64,000 nt of DNA from Gari tellinella. Its lineage: Eukaryota > Mollusca > Bivalvia > Cardiida > Psammobiidae. Every line of letters begins with the position of its first letter. Positions within the stretch are counted from its first letter, which is position 1. The stretch is taken from contig OV277856.1 in assembly GCA_922989275.2 (NCBI GenBank), forward strand, positions 82,045,038 to 82,109,037, read 5' to 3'. This document shows positions 35,200 to 46,475 of this stretch, piece by piece. A program made the translations under genes and the position numbers. Under the pieces are notes generated by a model. It was not told the DNA's origin. It saw only the letters and a list, made by a program, of their open reading frames with translations, and ran no database searches.

Positions 35200-36186
35200 G
35201 GAACATAATCGAGATATTATGGTCATACACATGCTGAACAAGTTTCAAAATGATTGGAATAAATGTGTTTGAGTAAGGGCGCGGACAAACTAAAATATGC
35301 CCGTTTTTTACGAAAAAGGGGCATAACTCTTCAATGTCTGGGGCAATCTTGCTGGTTATTTAACTTGACCCAGACATTATGGTCATACACATGCTGACCA
35401 AATTTCAAAAGGATTGGAAAAAATTTGTTTGAGTTAGAGAGCGGACAAACTAAAATAAGCCCATTTTTGACGATAAAAGGAGCGTAACTCTTGAATGTCT
35501 GGGACAATCCAGCTGGTTATCGAACCTGACCGAGATATTATGGTCATACACATGCTGACAAAGTTTCAAAAGGATTAATATAAATATGTTTGAGTAAGAG
35601 AGCGGACAAACTAAAATATGCCCGTTTTTTATGAAAAAAGGGGCATAACTCTTGAATGTCTGGGGCAATCCTGCTGTCATCGAATTTGACCGAGATATTA
35701 TGGTCATATACATGCTGACAAAGTTTCAAAAGGATTAAAATAAATGTGTTTGAGTTAGAGAGCGGACAAACTAAAATGCCCGTTTTTGACGAAAAAAGGG
35801 GCATAACTCTTGAATGTCTGTGGCAATCTTGCTGGTTATCGAACTTGACCAAGATATTATGGTAAATTGGTCATACACGTTCTGACTAAGTTTCAAAAGG
35901 ATTGGACTAAATTTGTTTGAGTTAGAGAGTGGACATGAAAAAGTTAACGGACGGACAGATGGACAGACAGGCGCACGTTCTCACAGTTGGACATTTGTTG
36001 GGTATATTTTTTGTTTAAAAGTACCCAACAGTACACTAAAATACCCAACAATAACAATAGGGCAATCACGGAATGAATGGAATCTATTTTTCTACCTACC
36101 CAACAAAGGACCTTTCGTGCGCTCGGACGGACGGACGGACAGCGCCACGACATAATACGTCCCGTCTGAAGACGGGCGTATAATAA
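35200..36186 (-). mobile_element. Large repeat-core element ending in CCCGTC hairpin
   Basis: About five direct units of about 155 bp ('GAGTTAGAGAGCGGACAAAC', 'GGGGCATAACTCTTGAATG', 'TATGGTCATACACATGCTGA'), then GGACGGACGGACAG and a terminal hairpin CCCGTCTGAAGACGGG near 36162. No transposase is visible, so it would be nonautonomous. Short ORFs over it are repeat shadows. Confidence 0.75.
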
Positions 36187-36475
36187 TATTATGATATTTG
36201 TAACTATTTTATGTAACTTTTATATGTGACACTATCATAAAAAAACAATAAACTGCGAACATGTAACTGTAGGCTGTAGTTTTATACACTGTCTATGTAT
36301 CAAGGCTTTCCAAACAGTATGGTATATGTAGATCGAACATCATTTGAGTTCTGTTTGATTTGCTCACAGCTGTTAAGCCTTTACAGACTCGCCATGCAAC
36401 TGGTTCAATAAACAGGTTAGAAGTCGTTGTTCTTCCAATAAATATAATGTTTGTGTCCAAACAGTTATTTCCAAT

Positions 36476-36545
36476 TCGCAAATAGTTTGGAGCCAGATCA
36501 GACGTCGGGTAACCCGGCGTCTGATCTGGCTCCACTCTATTTCCC
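36476..36545. repeat. Palindrome family A, GAGCC variant
   Basis: 'TTTGGAGCCAGATCAGACG' with centre GGGTAACCC and the mirror 'CGTCTGATCTGGCTCC'. Confidence 0.92.
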
Positions 36546-36839
36546 ACTTAGATTATTAAATAAGATATATTGGTTTAGGTTTAGTTTTCATCTAAACGGG
36601 AAATAATATTTAGTATTTTCCATTGTATATTGTATCGCAGCTGCGTACTAATACAACTCTTATACTCAACAGTGGACAGTATACCATCTAACCTGTTTGA
36701 CATACAAAAATACTGATACATTTAATTTGAGAAATAACAGTAGACGACAACTGTTTAAAACCGATGACGTCATGGTAGTAAAGGAGGGTTAGAAAAATAC
36801 ATGGGTGACCTAAAGACGTAGTAGTGTTTCATTGCACCA

Positions 36840-37052
36840 GGGGCCCGTTTCATAAACCTTCGTAGGGCAAAAACGGTCGTAAGTCAAAACTTTGAAATAC
36901 ATTAAATTTCGTCTGTTTCTAATCTTGTCTTGCGACATCTCGTTTCAAGACGATTCCAAAGAGATGTCACAAGACAGGATTAGATGGGGAAATAAATAAT
37001 AATTGAGGCTTTTAAAATCTGACTTACGACATTTGTCGTACGAAGTTTTATG
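36840..37052. mobile_element. MITE family C, damaged right end
   Basis: Left end GGGGCCCGTTTCATAAA. The core 'CTTGTCTTGCGACATCTC' folds on 'GATGTCACAAGACAGG'. The right terminus stops at GTTTTATG and lacks AAACGGGCCCC. Confidence 0.85.
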
Positions 37053-37432
37053 CAGCATCTCATCAGTGTCTACACTGTTTGCTAGTTCTATTTTTGAATC
37101 AGAAGAAGAGGGGGAGGGGGATAAAATGGATGATGAGTTGGGGTTTACAGCACTGTGACACAAAATAGGCCATATAGCGCCAATGAACGCAAAGGGACGA
37201 TGATGATTTTGGGAAGATGATTTCGGCTAATCTCATTCGTTTCAAAACAGCGAATGAGATCAAAACCACCGACCTGCCTTTCTTTTAGTTTTTGGCAGAG
37301 CGGATAATCTCGGTCTAATAAACAGAAGCATTCACTATGACAAATAAAGCCCCATAACCACGACAAGGTAAGCAGGTATCTAGCAAGGAGAAGGAATAAG
37401 AAGAATGAGAAGAACAAGAACAAGAGAAACAA

Positions 37433-37653
37433 CATGGCTTCCATTTCTCCGGATTTTTCCTAAATCTTCGGATTTTTTCAAGTACATGGTAGCTTCAAGC
37501 AGGCTGAAAGTAAAGCAGAATGCGCCTTAAGTAGCCACGTGTCAACAAAACTAGAAACAGGCTATGAGGTAAAGGTACGATTCGTAAAATCGCACTTGAA
37601 AAATGCAAATTTGGAAATCTTAGGATTTTTCATGTCAACTTATGGCAGCCCTG
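37433..37653 (+). mobile_element. hAT-like MITE family H, degenerate
   Basis: Right end 'CTTATGGCAGCCCTG'; the left end 'GGCTTCCATTTCTCCGG' is a mutated counterpart. A half B hairpin lies inside (37497-37532). Confidence 0.65.
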
Positions 37654-38018
37654 AAACAACAACAAGAAGAAATCAGAGTTTGATGATAAAGAGGGCATAT
37701 TGGTTCAAAGGAAACATTTAAATTTTAAGTTAAAACACTTGATCGATTTTACTCACACGTATATATGTTAATTTATCTAGAGGGTAAATAAGTTTGTAAA
37801 ATAACTCTACTTCCCTGTACATGCTCTACGTGTATCCAGCCATGTAGCAACATTAAAATGTCGTTGCACGATAGGTATCGGTTTGCCTAATGGGGGAAAA
37901 CAAATCCTCGGACATGGCAAACAGTGGATACGTGTACCTAATTCATTTACCTAGTTCATTTACAATACACTTATTCTTTCATTATAAACACATTGGTGCT
38001 AAACAGTGATGTCAGTGG

Positions 38019-38086
38019 CAAACAGTTTGGAGTCAGACAAGACACCGAGTATCTCGGCATCTGATCTGGCTCCAAACCTTTTGCCA
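38019..38086. repeat. Palindrome family A
   Basis: 'GGCAAACAGTTTGGAGTCAG' to 'CTGGCTCCAAACCTTTTGCC', centre CCGAGTATCTCGG. A second copy is at 38251-38315 ('CCAACAGTTTGGAGCCAGAG'). Confidence 0.88.
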
Positions 38087-39302
38087 TTCAGATTAAATTC
38101 GTAATTTCTTCATTTTATTGCAAATGTGTTTGTGTTTCGTTTAGTTTTAATGAAAATGACTAATAGCGTGGTAATTCACCACCGTTTTGGCACTACTACG
38201 CTGGCACATTGGAGAAAACATTATTCTTTTCTAAATCTATTATTTCCTATGCCAACAGTTTGGAGCCAGAGCAGACGCCATGTTACCCGGCGTCTGATCA
38301 GGCTCCTAACTGTTGGCCGTCCATGTTAAAATCTTCATACAAAATTGCCGAAAAGTTGTCCTTTTCTGCATTTTATTGCACTGCGTTTGCGTTTCGTTCG
38401 CGTTTAAACGAGAAAGATTAACTTTTTTCCACTGTATCTGATCACAGTCACCACTGTTTGTAAAGACAGCTGACGAAATATTGCTTTACTTTCAACCTGC
38501 TTTATGTGTGGTAACCTATTTTCAAAACTAGAAATAGACCACAGGGGACCGTCACAATAGAAGTCTGTACCCCAAAAGAAATGTATAAAGTTTATAAACA
38601 CTAGATATATAGACTATATATCTAGTATTTATAAAAAAAAAATCTTGGGTTCAGACATCTATTGGGACTATCCCCTGTGAAATAGACTAATGGGCAACGG
38701 GATAGGAAACCACTTTCCTTTAACATAAAAAATTGTTCTCCGTTTCCCTGATTGCTACTTCAGGACTCTAAGTTTAACACTGTAAAACAAGAATGTTAAT
38801 GAGTGTATGTGTGGGCGCACATGGCATTAAAACGTAAAATTATCATTGATATGGTTCCGTGACAAGCGACAACTTAAAAGGACCTTTCTGTATCCTGTTG
38901 TACCATCTTGCTTTGAGCAGACACTCGCCTTGTGCACAAAAAAAATCTTTACTGTAGCATCCGTTAAATAGTTTAAGTATAAACGTGTTTATTTGTCAAG
39001 AATAACCTCTTCCGAAGTATTTATACATTAATTAATACAGCTTCCCTTGATATAACAAGGAAACTTGATTTAATCAAACAAATGAAATGACGATAAACAA
39101 TGATATACACGTGGCAGTACATGTATACATAAAGATCCTCGTTGGTGATAAACGTATCCGGTTTTATGGCTCGTGAAAACAAAAATACTTATACAGTAAA
39201 CCCACTCTATCATGACCATTAAAACGAAAGCTAATTGAGTGCATGTCCGACAAGTGACAAGTTGCTTTAAGCAACCGCCTACCTTAACATCAAATAATTA
39301 GC

Positions 39303-39362
<60 letters not shown>
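39303..39362. repeat. (TA)n microsatellite
   Basis: About 30 uninterrupted TA dinucleotides. Confidence 0.98.
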
Positions 39363-39366
<4 letters not shown>

Positions 39367-39733
39367 ATAGTGCTAGGGTTTACAATTGGTCTGCCACAAA
39401 AAGCATGGGTTGGGGTTAGAGTAAACTTTAGAATCTGTCCGCATGGACCAATTGTAAAAGTGTTCCATGTGATAGTATAAGAGAGCCTGGGGCGATGCTG
39501 CACTAAGACCATTTGCAACCACATGCTTATAAATGGGTGGTTGTGTTTGGGTCTTACGGCACTGCGACACAGAATAGGCCGTATAGCGCTGATGAATGAT
39601 GAGATGCAATGATGAATGATGAGATGATTGATAAATGGAACATATTGAAGCAGTGTATAGAACACGACCAGATGGATCATGCAGCAGCAATCTGATTCAG
39701 GACATGAACCGCTATACAAAGTTATACCAGAAC

Positions 39734-40100
39734 TACAGCGCTCCCTCTATACAAGTCAACGACACCCGATGGGACTCAAAAAACGTGTGCGTTGTTCTTA
39801 GGGAATCGTTATAGGGAGGAAATTGATTTACATTTGTAAACAGCTTAAACCCAGATCAGACGCCGCGTCACGCGGCGTCTGATCTGGATTCAAGCTGATT
39901 GTCACTCGTCATTATGTTTTTCTATCAAAAAGTTCAATATGAAAATTTTAGAAAACCAGCAGACGACAATTTTAATCAGACGATGTTGCAGCCGTGAAAG
40001 CTTTAGATCTAATTGTCTTGCTTGAGGAACAGCGGGAAATGCCGTTTTAATGAGGGATGAGTCGTTGTTGGGAGGGCCGTTGTAGGGAAGGAGCACAGTA
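39734..40100 (+). mobile_element. MITE family F, full copy, containing an A hairpin
   Basis: 367 bp. TACAGCGCTCCCTCT at the left and GGAAGGAGCACAGTA at the right. The A palindrome at 39838-39903 has arms around CGCCGCGTCACGCGGCG. Same layout as 17567 and 25558. Confidence 0.88.
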
Positions 40101-41260
40101 TAATCATACAGTTTTGTCATCCCCTTTCTAACGAACTATCGGTGTGTTCCAGCAAGTTATATGGGCCAGACTACATAGCGAAAGCGGGGAGAATATGGTA
40201 TAGATGACATTTCCCCGTCCATCATGTTTGTGCAAAGATGTTGTGTTGAGTAGGCTCTTCTGGATTAAGATAACATAATAAATCATTGTCACCTTGAAAT
40301 ACTAGACAGGCTATCCGTGCAGCAATACATTGTCTTATTTAGCTAAATACTCCAATAGATGTATCTAGGATGCTTTATCTCTGTTCCAATCAGTCATCGC
40401 ATACATTGCAGTAGGCATGTAACCGCAAAGTCCTTTCAACAATAGGCATGATGCTGAACATGGTCCCAATCCTGAGACAATGGGATGACGCATCTGATAA
40501 AGCTTATGCGGGACTATAAACCTTAGAAGCAACAACATGTAACCGCATTTAGCAGGAATGGAGTAAAGCAGAAAGCTTCTGCATCTCAATGGTTCAAAAA
40601 GGAGATAAATAGTTCTTAATTGATTGTAAATTATTTATATCATATAGGGTGTTTTGTTACACTACAAATTGAATCAAACTAAAGCGATGGGTCTTGCTGG
40701 CAGTGTAGAACCATAGAGGGGGCTCCTACTACCGGATCCCACCGGTCTGTGTCTATATTGGTTGCACAACATTTTTCTTAAAGAGATGTGTAACAATCAC
40801 CCAGTTTCAAGGTTTGTCTGTTGCAGTATCTATGTTTATGTTGTTTTTCTTGCATTATTATGTGCTATTGATCTATGCCAGAGTCGGTTCAAAAATTCAT
40901 GTAGCGTATGCTGTTTATGTTATCTGTCTTGTCGACTCAAAATAAAAATTGTCTTGTCTTATCTTGTCTTGGTTTTACACTATATTTGCAGGATGTGATC
41001 TGGTATTTATTCCCTATGCCATATTTCGCGTATTTTATAGTTTGTCAATGGCCAATGACAAATGCTGTTGCCGATTGCCAATTAAACTGAATTCAACTGA
41101 ATTAAGTCGGTATTTGCGAACAGGTTGGATAACAGGATCAAAACTGTTTGAATCTTATATCGACGACTTATCCGTCAAAAAGCCTAAAATCCAAAATTTA
41201 GAATTGAAAGGCGGTGGTTATGTTTCATCAGACTTTAATTATTATGGCATTGAAGGGCTC
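40101..41260. other. Intergenic; no gene seen
   Basis: Open frames at 40762-41284 overlap in several frames and show no domain. AT-rich DNA follows. Confidence 0.55.
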
Positions 41261-41264
41261 AATG

Positions 41265-41420
41265 ACATAAAGCTTTTGAGTTGAGTCTGAGATTGTTCTC
41301 AAGCATTTGATTGGTCAGATTTGATCTTTTGCTAAGCAAAATCTCAAATTTGACCGATTAAATGCTTGCTTTAACGATCTCAGGCTCAACGCAAAAGTTT
41401 TATAACCGTAGGGCCTGGCG
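41265..41420. mobile_element. Palindromic MITE family D
   Basis: 'CAAGCATTTGATTGGTCAGA' against 'TTGACCGATTAAATGCTTG', with ATAAAGCTTTTGAGTTGAG and CTCAACGCAAAAGTTTTATAA ends (the second word cut to CTCAACGCAAAAGTTTTAT). Confidence 0.82.
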
Positions 41421-42093
41421 TTTATGACATGCAAAAAATACTTGACACATGATTCATGATCAATAAATACATCGTCAATACATGTAGGTCTAACCGGCGA
41501 CGAGTGGCTTTATCTTAAACGCTACATTTCGTATTTGTTTCACTTTTATAGGAAAAAAGATTGAACATTTTCATCGACATAAATACAGCTTATTGAGCTT
41601 GGCACCATCACAATAGCATCACTCAGAATGGATAATGTGGTCTACATAATTGTCTCCAGTTAAGAGTTAGGCTGTTCAACTCCATCGTTGTATGTGTATA
41701 CATGTACACACTTTGGGTCCTGATCAGTCCCCGGTGTCTGACATGGATCCAAATTATTTTAAACGTGTTTCGGTAAAATTAGTTAAACAAGTTGAGCCTT
41801 AGCGATGATTGGAATAGTCCTTAACAAACAGTGTACATCTGATTAGGGCATGCAGCTTGTCATTTTTCAAAAAATATACAAAAATAAACCTTAAGGGTAA
41901 ACAATGGAATAGACTTTATTAGAAACTGGATGTGTGTCTATTTTAAATTTCAGGTTCGAATGAGTTAACACTTGAACGATAAAATTTATCGTGAGACTTT
42001 ACCCGTTCACCGTCTGCTTCAATATTGATGTCTACAAAACAGTTTCATACTTAAAGTTAAGGCAGTACGACTAGAGAAATTTCAAAACGAGTA

Positions 42094-42165
42094 TCAAACA
42101 GTTTGGATCGTGATCAGACGCCGCGTTACGCGGCGTCTGATCATGATCCAAACTGTTTGCAAAAG
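42094..42165. repeat. Palindrome family A
   Basis: 'CAAACAGTTTGGATCGTGAT' and 'CAGACGCCGCGTTACGCGGC', then 'GTCTGATCATGATCC' and 'AAACTGTTTGC'. The ATCGTGATC/GATCATGATC arms differ from other copies in a matched way. Confidence 0.95.
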
Positions 42166-42267
42166 CGCTTTTTGGCGTCATTGATAATGAATGGGTTAAA
42201 GAGACACACAGGACACAGAACACCTACACAGTACTAATTCTTACTCTCGCCTGTGAATCATACAACC

Positions 42268-42537
42268 GGCTGCGTGGCTTAGTGGTAGAGCGTCCGCTTG
42301 CAGTGTGGGAGGTTGCGGGTTCAATCCCCGGCCGGGTCAAACCAAAGACTTGAAAATTTGTAGTAATGGCTTCCTTCATTGGCGCTCAGGATTTCGGGTT
42401 AGCATATTACGACTGGTTCGTCGGTGTCAGGATAAAGTGACCGGCCGGGTACAGTCCCATTGGTGCACCTAAAAAGTGCCCCTTCTCATAATCATCAGAA
42501 CTGATGGCGTAGAAGTAATAAATAGAAATAGAAAAAA
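42268..42537 (+). mobile_element. tRNA-derived SINE
   Basis: The head (42268-42340) has a strong A box (TGGCTTAGTGG) and B box (GGTTCAATCCC). The body of about 190 bp contains 'CTTCCTTCATTGGCGC' and 'GACCGGCCGGGTACAG'. An A-rich end reads 'TAAATAGAAATAGAAAAAA'. The head is tRNA-like but has no intact acceptor stem. Confidence 0.85.
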
Positions 42538-42867
42538 TACACCAAATGCCTAACATACTTGTACGGGTTTAATAATCGGATTGGGTTGTTTCATCAAGAT
42601 TACGAAGCCTTTGATGGTCGATATGAAAAAAAAGCATATAGTCTTTAGATCACCCTTGTATATCTATAATGAAATCTTCCAGCAAGCACATCTAGAGAGT
42701 TCATTGCAATATCATGGCATGCATGGGTTAAACCTGGGTCCAATGACTATATCGGGTCTTGCATATTGCAATGCTAAACGGTGCAGACCCTGATCAGATG
42801 ACTGCTGAAGGAACCATCTGATATGAGTATGATAAGTACTTGTTTCTCTTTACAAGTACACCATCGG

Positions 42868-42960
42868 ACGTGGTTCAATAATAGCTTACTCGACTGCGGC
42901 ACCGGGGGTCTAGAGTTCGATCCCCGTCGGACCAAGTCTTTATAAACCGAGGTCCGATAT
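42868..42960 (+). mobile_element. tRNA-like SINE fragment
   Basis: 'ATAGCTTACTCGACTG' (A-box-like) and 'GAGTTCGATCCCCG' (B-box-like) at about the right spacing. Only the head and about 30 bp are clear. Confidence 0.6.
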
Positions 42961-43144
42961 ATTGATCAGTGCTTTACACTGGGCATACAAAAGAATCAGA
43001 GAAATGTGTCAATAATGAGAGTAAGACATCGCGCCCGGGTTTTCTGTATCCACTCCCCTCCCTCTGGGGTATCCGATTAGCCCATAGATGGCAGACACGG
43101 ACAGTATTAACCCTTTGCCTGCTGGTCGCGACTTTATTGATTTT

Positions 43145-43214
43145 TGCAAACAGTTTAGATCCAGATCAGACGCCGCGTAACGCGGCGTCTGATCTGGATC
43201 CAAACTGTTTGACA
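43145..43214. repeat. Palindrome family A, near-perfect
   Basis: 'CAAACAGTTTAGATCCAGAT' with 'CAGACGCCGCGTAACGCGGC', then 'GTCTGATCTGGATCC' and 'AAACTGTTTG'. Only one arm mismatch. A diverged copy is at 43805-43880. Confidence 0.95.
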
Positions 43215-43394
43215 CTCGTCTTTAGGTTTCTTTACTTAAAAACTGTATACATCTAAATTTAACATATTTTGCAGACGACAATTTCGAAGCAGACGATATC
43301 ACCGCAGGATAAGGGTTAAACAATTTTCGCATCTGGATTCCAATGTTTGCAATGGGAATCCCAAAGTTTCTAGCAATGTAAAGAATATTAAGCT

Positions 43395-43637
43395 GGGGCC
43401 CGTTTCATAAAACTTCTTACGACAAATATTGTCGTAAGTCAAAACTTTAAAATACATTTAATCTGTGATTTCTCTATCTAATCCTGTCTTATGACATCTT
43501 TTTGGAATCGTCTTTTCAAGACGATTCCAAAAAGATGTCACAAGACAGGATTAGATGGAGAAATAAATAATAATTGATACTTTTATAATCTGACTTACGA
43601 CAACATTTGTGGTAAGAAGTTTTATGAAACGGGCCCC
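43395..43637. mobile_element. 243-bp foldback MITE family C
   Basis: GGGGCCCGTTTCATAAAA to TTTTATGAAACGGGCCCC. Identical length to 26486-26728. Flanks are CTG on the left and CAG on the right. Confidence 0.93.
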
Positions 43638-43931
43638 AGTACACTAGATTGTTCATGCACTTTCTTTCAAATGGTGGTCGTTAACCCGTTTATAGTAGAA
43701 TCTCTCGTGATATTTCACCCCTTCACCGCCATATTATCGTCTGTTTCAATATTGTTCTCTGCAATATCGTTACAAAGTTAAATTTAAGGCAGTACGACTG
43801 AAACGAGTTTTCAAATAGTTTGGATCCTGATCTGAAGCCGCGTTGCGCGTCGTCTGATCCGAATTCAAACTGTTTGCAAACTTTTGTCTTTTGGTGTCAC
43901 TATTTGCAAACGCGTCTTTTGGCGTCATTAA

Positions 43932-44234
43932 CAGGGCTACCATAAGTTGCTCATAAAAAATTTAAGATTTCCAAATTTTCAAGCATGATTTTCGGAATTG
44001 TTCCTTTAACACGTTCGCTGCTAGGCTCTAAACACTAACATAGTTATGCAAACATTTTGGACCCAGATCAGACGTCTAAACTGTTTGACACCTGTGTCGA
44101 TCTTTCCTAAGTGAAAAACGCATAACATTCCAAATTCTGAAAGTAAGAGCAGAAATCTGAATATTCAAGAAAAAAATCCGTAGGTCCGGAAAAGTTAAGA
44201 AAAATCCGAAGATTCCGGAGAAATGGCAGCCCTG
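43932..44234. mobile_element. hAT-like MITE family H
   Basis: Ends CAGGGCTACCATAAGTT and AAATGGCAGCCCTG; 303 bp. TTAA at the left and TAAT at the right give no clean target duplication. A right-end fragment of another copy is at 44555-44618. Confidence 0.75.
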
Positions 44235-44884
44235 TAATAGTGAAAGGGTAGACATAACTTTGGCTATACACTACAAATCTTTTGTTTACAGTTTTACCCG
44301 GCATGGGCTGTCTGCCACTTTTGAAACTTTTGGTAAATCGTCAAAAACGATCTTGGTTAACTGTCTTAATTACAGGTTAACCGTATTATGTATACTTAAG
44401 ATTGTAACATAAACCCATTAACTCCTTGCGGTGCGTTTATATAAGCTGCATGTATCAACAGTATACTAGGAGATATTGATATGGGTGTGAAACAATCCAG
44501 ATCAAGATCAGAATACGCGTTACGTGTGGCACCATGGCAGCGAAAGGGTTAAAGGTGCTGGAAAATTTGGAAATCTTAGGATCTTTTAATATTCCATGAG
44601 CAATATATGGTAGCCCTGCTAAAGGATTCATCTGATCAGGGTCTGTACATACTGTTTGAACTATATTTTAGAATTAACCCAACTAGTTTAAATAAGGAAT
44701 ATTTCTAACTGGAAACTAGAATTGTCCATTTGAAGTCATAAAGGTTAATCACTTCCAAGCATGGCTTCACATGCATACAATTTGCAAACAGTTTGGATCC
44801 GGAATATCTGAAGCCATATTACCCAGAGTCTGGTTCAGATCCAAGTTATTTCACGCTGGTAGAAATCAACATAACGGTAATTAT

Positions 44885-45085
44885 ATAATATGAGCCGTGT
44901 CATGAGAAACCCTGCCTTATTGCATCTTTGACGCGGTGGCTGGTCTTGGTCTACTCTGTTTGATTTATCTAGAGTATTTGTCAGTGTAGACAAAACTCAG
45001 ATGCAGAGTCTGTGATGACAACGGCGCGTGGTCTGTACAATGTTGCAATGCAATTATCAAGGCATGTTGTATCATGGCACTGCTA
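44885..45085. repeat. Dispersed repeat family I
   Basis: 'ATATGAGCCGTGTCATGA' at the left and 'TGTATCATGGCACTGC' at the right are roughly inverted. The centre has 'GACGCGGTGGCTGGTC'. Confidence 0.65.
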
Positions 45086-45258
45086 ATTTATACATATAAT
45101 AAAGAATCATATTTATAATGCCAAAAGGATTAACCCTTTCCCCCATAGAAGCGCCTTTTAGCGAATATGATTTATTCCTCCGCTGAAGAAAATAGTTCCA
45201 ATTTAATCAGTCATGAATATATATTATAAGGAATATTTTCTATATTCAAGCAATTGAT

Positions 45259-45334
45259 AGCTTAAAGCAGGCTGAAAGTAAAGCAGAATGCGCCTTAAGG
45301 CGCATTCTGCTTTACTTTCAACCTGTTTTAAGTA
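45259..45334. repeat. Palindrome family B, near-perfect
   Basis: 'GCTTAAAGCAGGCTGAAAGT' and 'AAAGCAGAATGCGCC' mirrored around TTAA by 'GGCGCATTCTGCTTT' and the return arm. Confidence 0.95.
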
Positions 45335-45589
45335 GTCACCTATATTCACTACTAGAAATAGGCTATCAGGTAAAGGGTTAAAGACTGAATTTTTAAGGAA
45401 CATTTTTAAGCTCTCAACAACGGTAATAACAATTAGACATTTGGGCAGAGAATATGATTTAGATAAGACATTTTGAGACATTTTTGTTTGTTTGCTTTTT
45501 TTTAACCACCTTACACGATGAAACTATAAGAAAGGAATAAACAAGAAAACATAGTGACATGCATGTATATACAACACAATGCAAAGCAA

Positions 45590-45750
45590 TCAACTAAACA
45601 CACAGGAATGACTGAACAAATGAATACGAAGCAATAAAGAATGAATTAATGATTGAATAATGAATGCATTAATTAACGAATCTATCAAATCGAGCGAACG
45701 AACGATTGAATGAATGAATGATACAATGAATGATGAGTCAGATCAATAAA
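45590..45750. repeat. GAAT-type low-complexity stretch
   Basis: Interrupted (GAAT)n and (TGAA)n sequence, 600-740 bp before the PDI start. Confidence 0.8.
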
Positions 45751-46201
45751 TCCATTAAACAGGCAATCAGTAAATGATTTACTTCATGTAGGGCAGTAAT
45801 CATGCAAGCAAGCAGGTTACTTTAAAACAAAATAATATATATACAATTACCAATCAGTCAGTCAGTCAACCAGTCACTACGTCCACTAAATAGTTTTTTT
45901 TAAGTTATAAATCAAATGAAGTAACAGATAGATTTTTGAACGCACAACCCCTGTGTGAAAAGGGCGCTATATAAATCACACATCTAATTTACAGATAATT
46001 AGATTCTAGCGCTAAAAAAGTTATTTCATTCTAACTTTCTTTCCTGGACATATTTTCGCATTCTTGAAAGCGGCTTAAGGTAAATTAAATTGGGTTCATA
46101 TTGGGAACTTCAGAAAATTACAGTCAAACATCCACAAAGAGGACATACGCTACAACACGGACATATGTTAACCCGCAAGATTTCCGAAAATATCTTATCG
46201 A

Positions 46202-46220
46202 CCAATCAAAGCGAAACACG
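46202..46220 (+). promoter_or_regulatory. ER-stress response element-like site
   Basis: CCAAT, nine bases, then ACACG. The known ERSE is CCAAT-N9-CCACG, so one base differs. It lies 111 bp before the PDI ATG, where ERSEs of ER chaperone genes commonly lie. A plain CCACG also occurs at 46271-46275. Confidence 0.6.
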
Positions 46221-46237
46221 AGATATCCCGGTTGTGA

Positions 46238-46250
46238 TGACGCATGCGCA
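46238..46250. promoter_or_regulatory. NRF1-like / bZIP-like site
   Basis: TGACGCATGCGCA combines a TGACG half-site with GCATGCGC, the core of the NRF1 palindrome. It is between the ERSE-like site and the PDI start. Confidence 0.4.
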
Positions 46251-46330
46251 ACGTGTTACCGGCCTCTATGCCACGTTGAATACACAACATCACATCTAGC
46301 CGTCAAAACAGCTCACAGTTTCTAAAGAAA

Positions 46331-46475
46331 ATGAAGGTGGAAGCAATTTTGTTGCTGCTCTCTGTGGCAGGTATCTTCGGGGCGACGTACAAAGAAGAGA
46401 ACAACGTGCTTGTCTTGTCAGATGCTGATATTCAAGATGCAATTGACGAACATAAATACATCATGATAGAGTTCT
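46331..46475 (+). CDS. P4HB: Protein disulfide isomerase, exon 1
   Basis: The ATG opens a signal peptide (MKVEAILLLLSVAGIFGA). The first thioredoxin fold begins with 'NNVLVLSDADIQDAIDEHKY' and 'IMIEF'. The exon ends in phase 1 at TTCT|GTGAGT; joined to exon 2 it reads [11 protein letters not shown], the classical PDI a-domain. PDI is an ER-lumenal thiol oxidoreductase and, in animals, also the beta subunit of prolyl 4-hydroxylase. Later exons (b', a', ER-retention signal) are beyond the right edge. The symbol is by family resemblance to PDIA1/P4HB. Confidence 0.93.

Noticed and set aside
40762..41284. Three overlapping plus-strand frames
   Set aside because: Overlap in different frames, hydrophobic low-information peptides, no domain.
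42268..42340. Functional tRNA gene
   Set aside because: Good A and B boxes but no closing acceptor stem, and a SINE body with A-rich tail follows.
45590..45750. Regulatory array before PDI
   Set aside because: Low-complexity GAAT sequence with no consistent unit.
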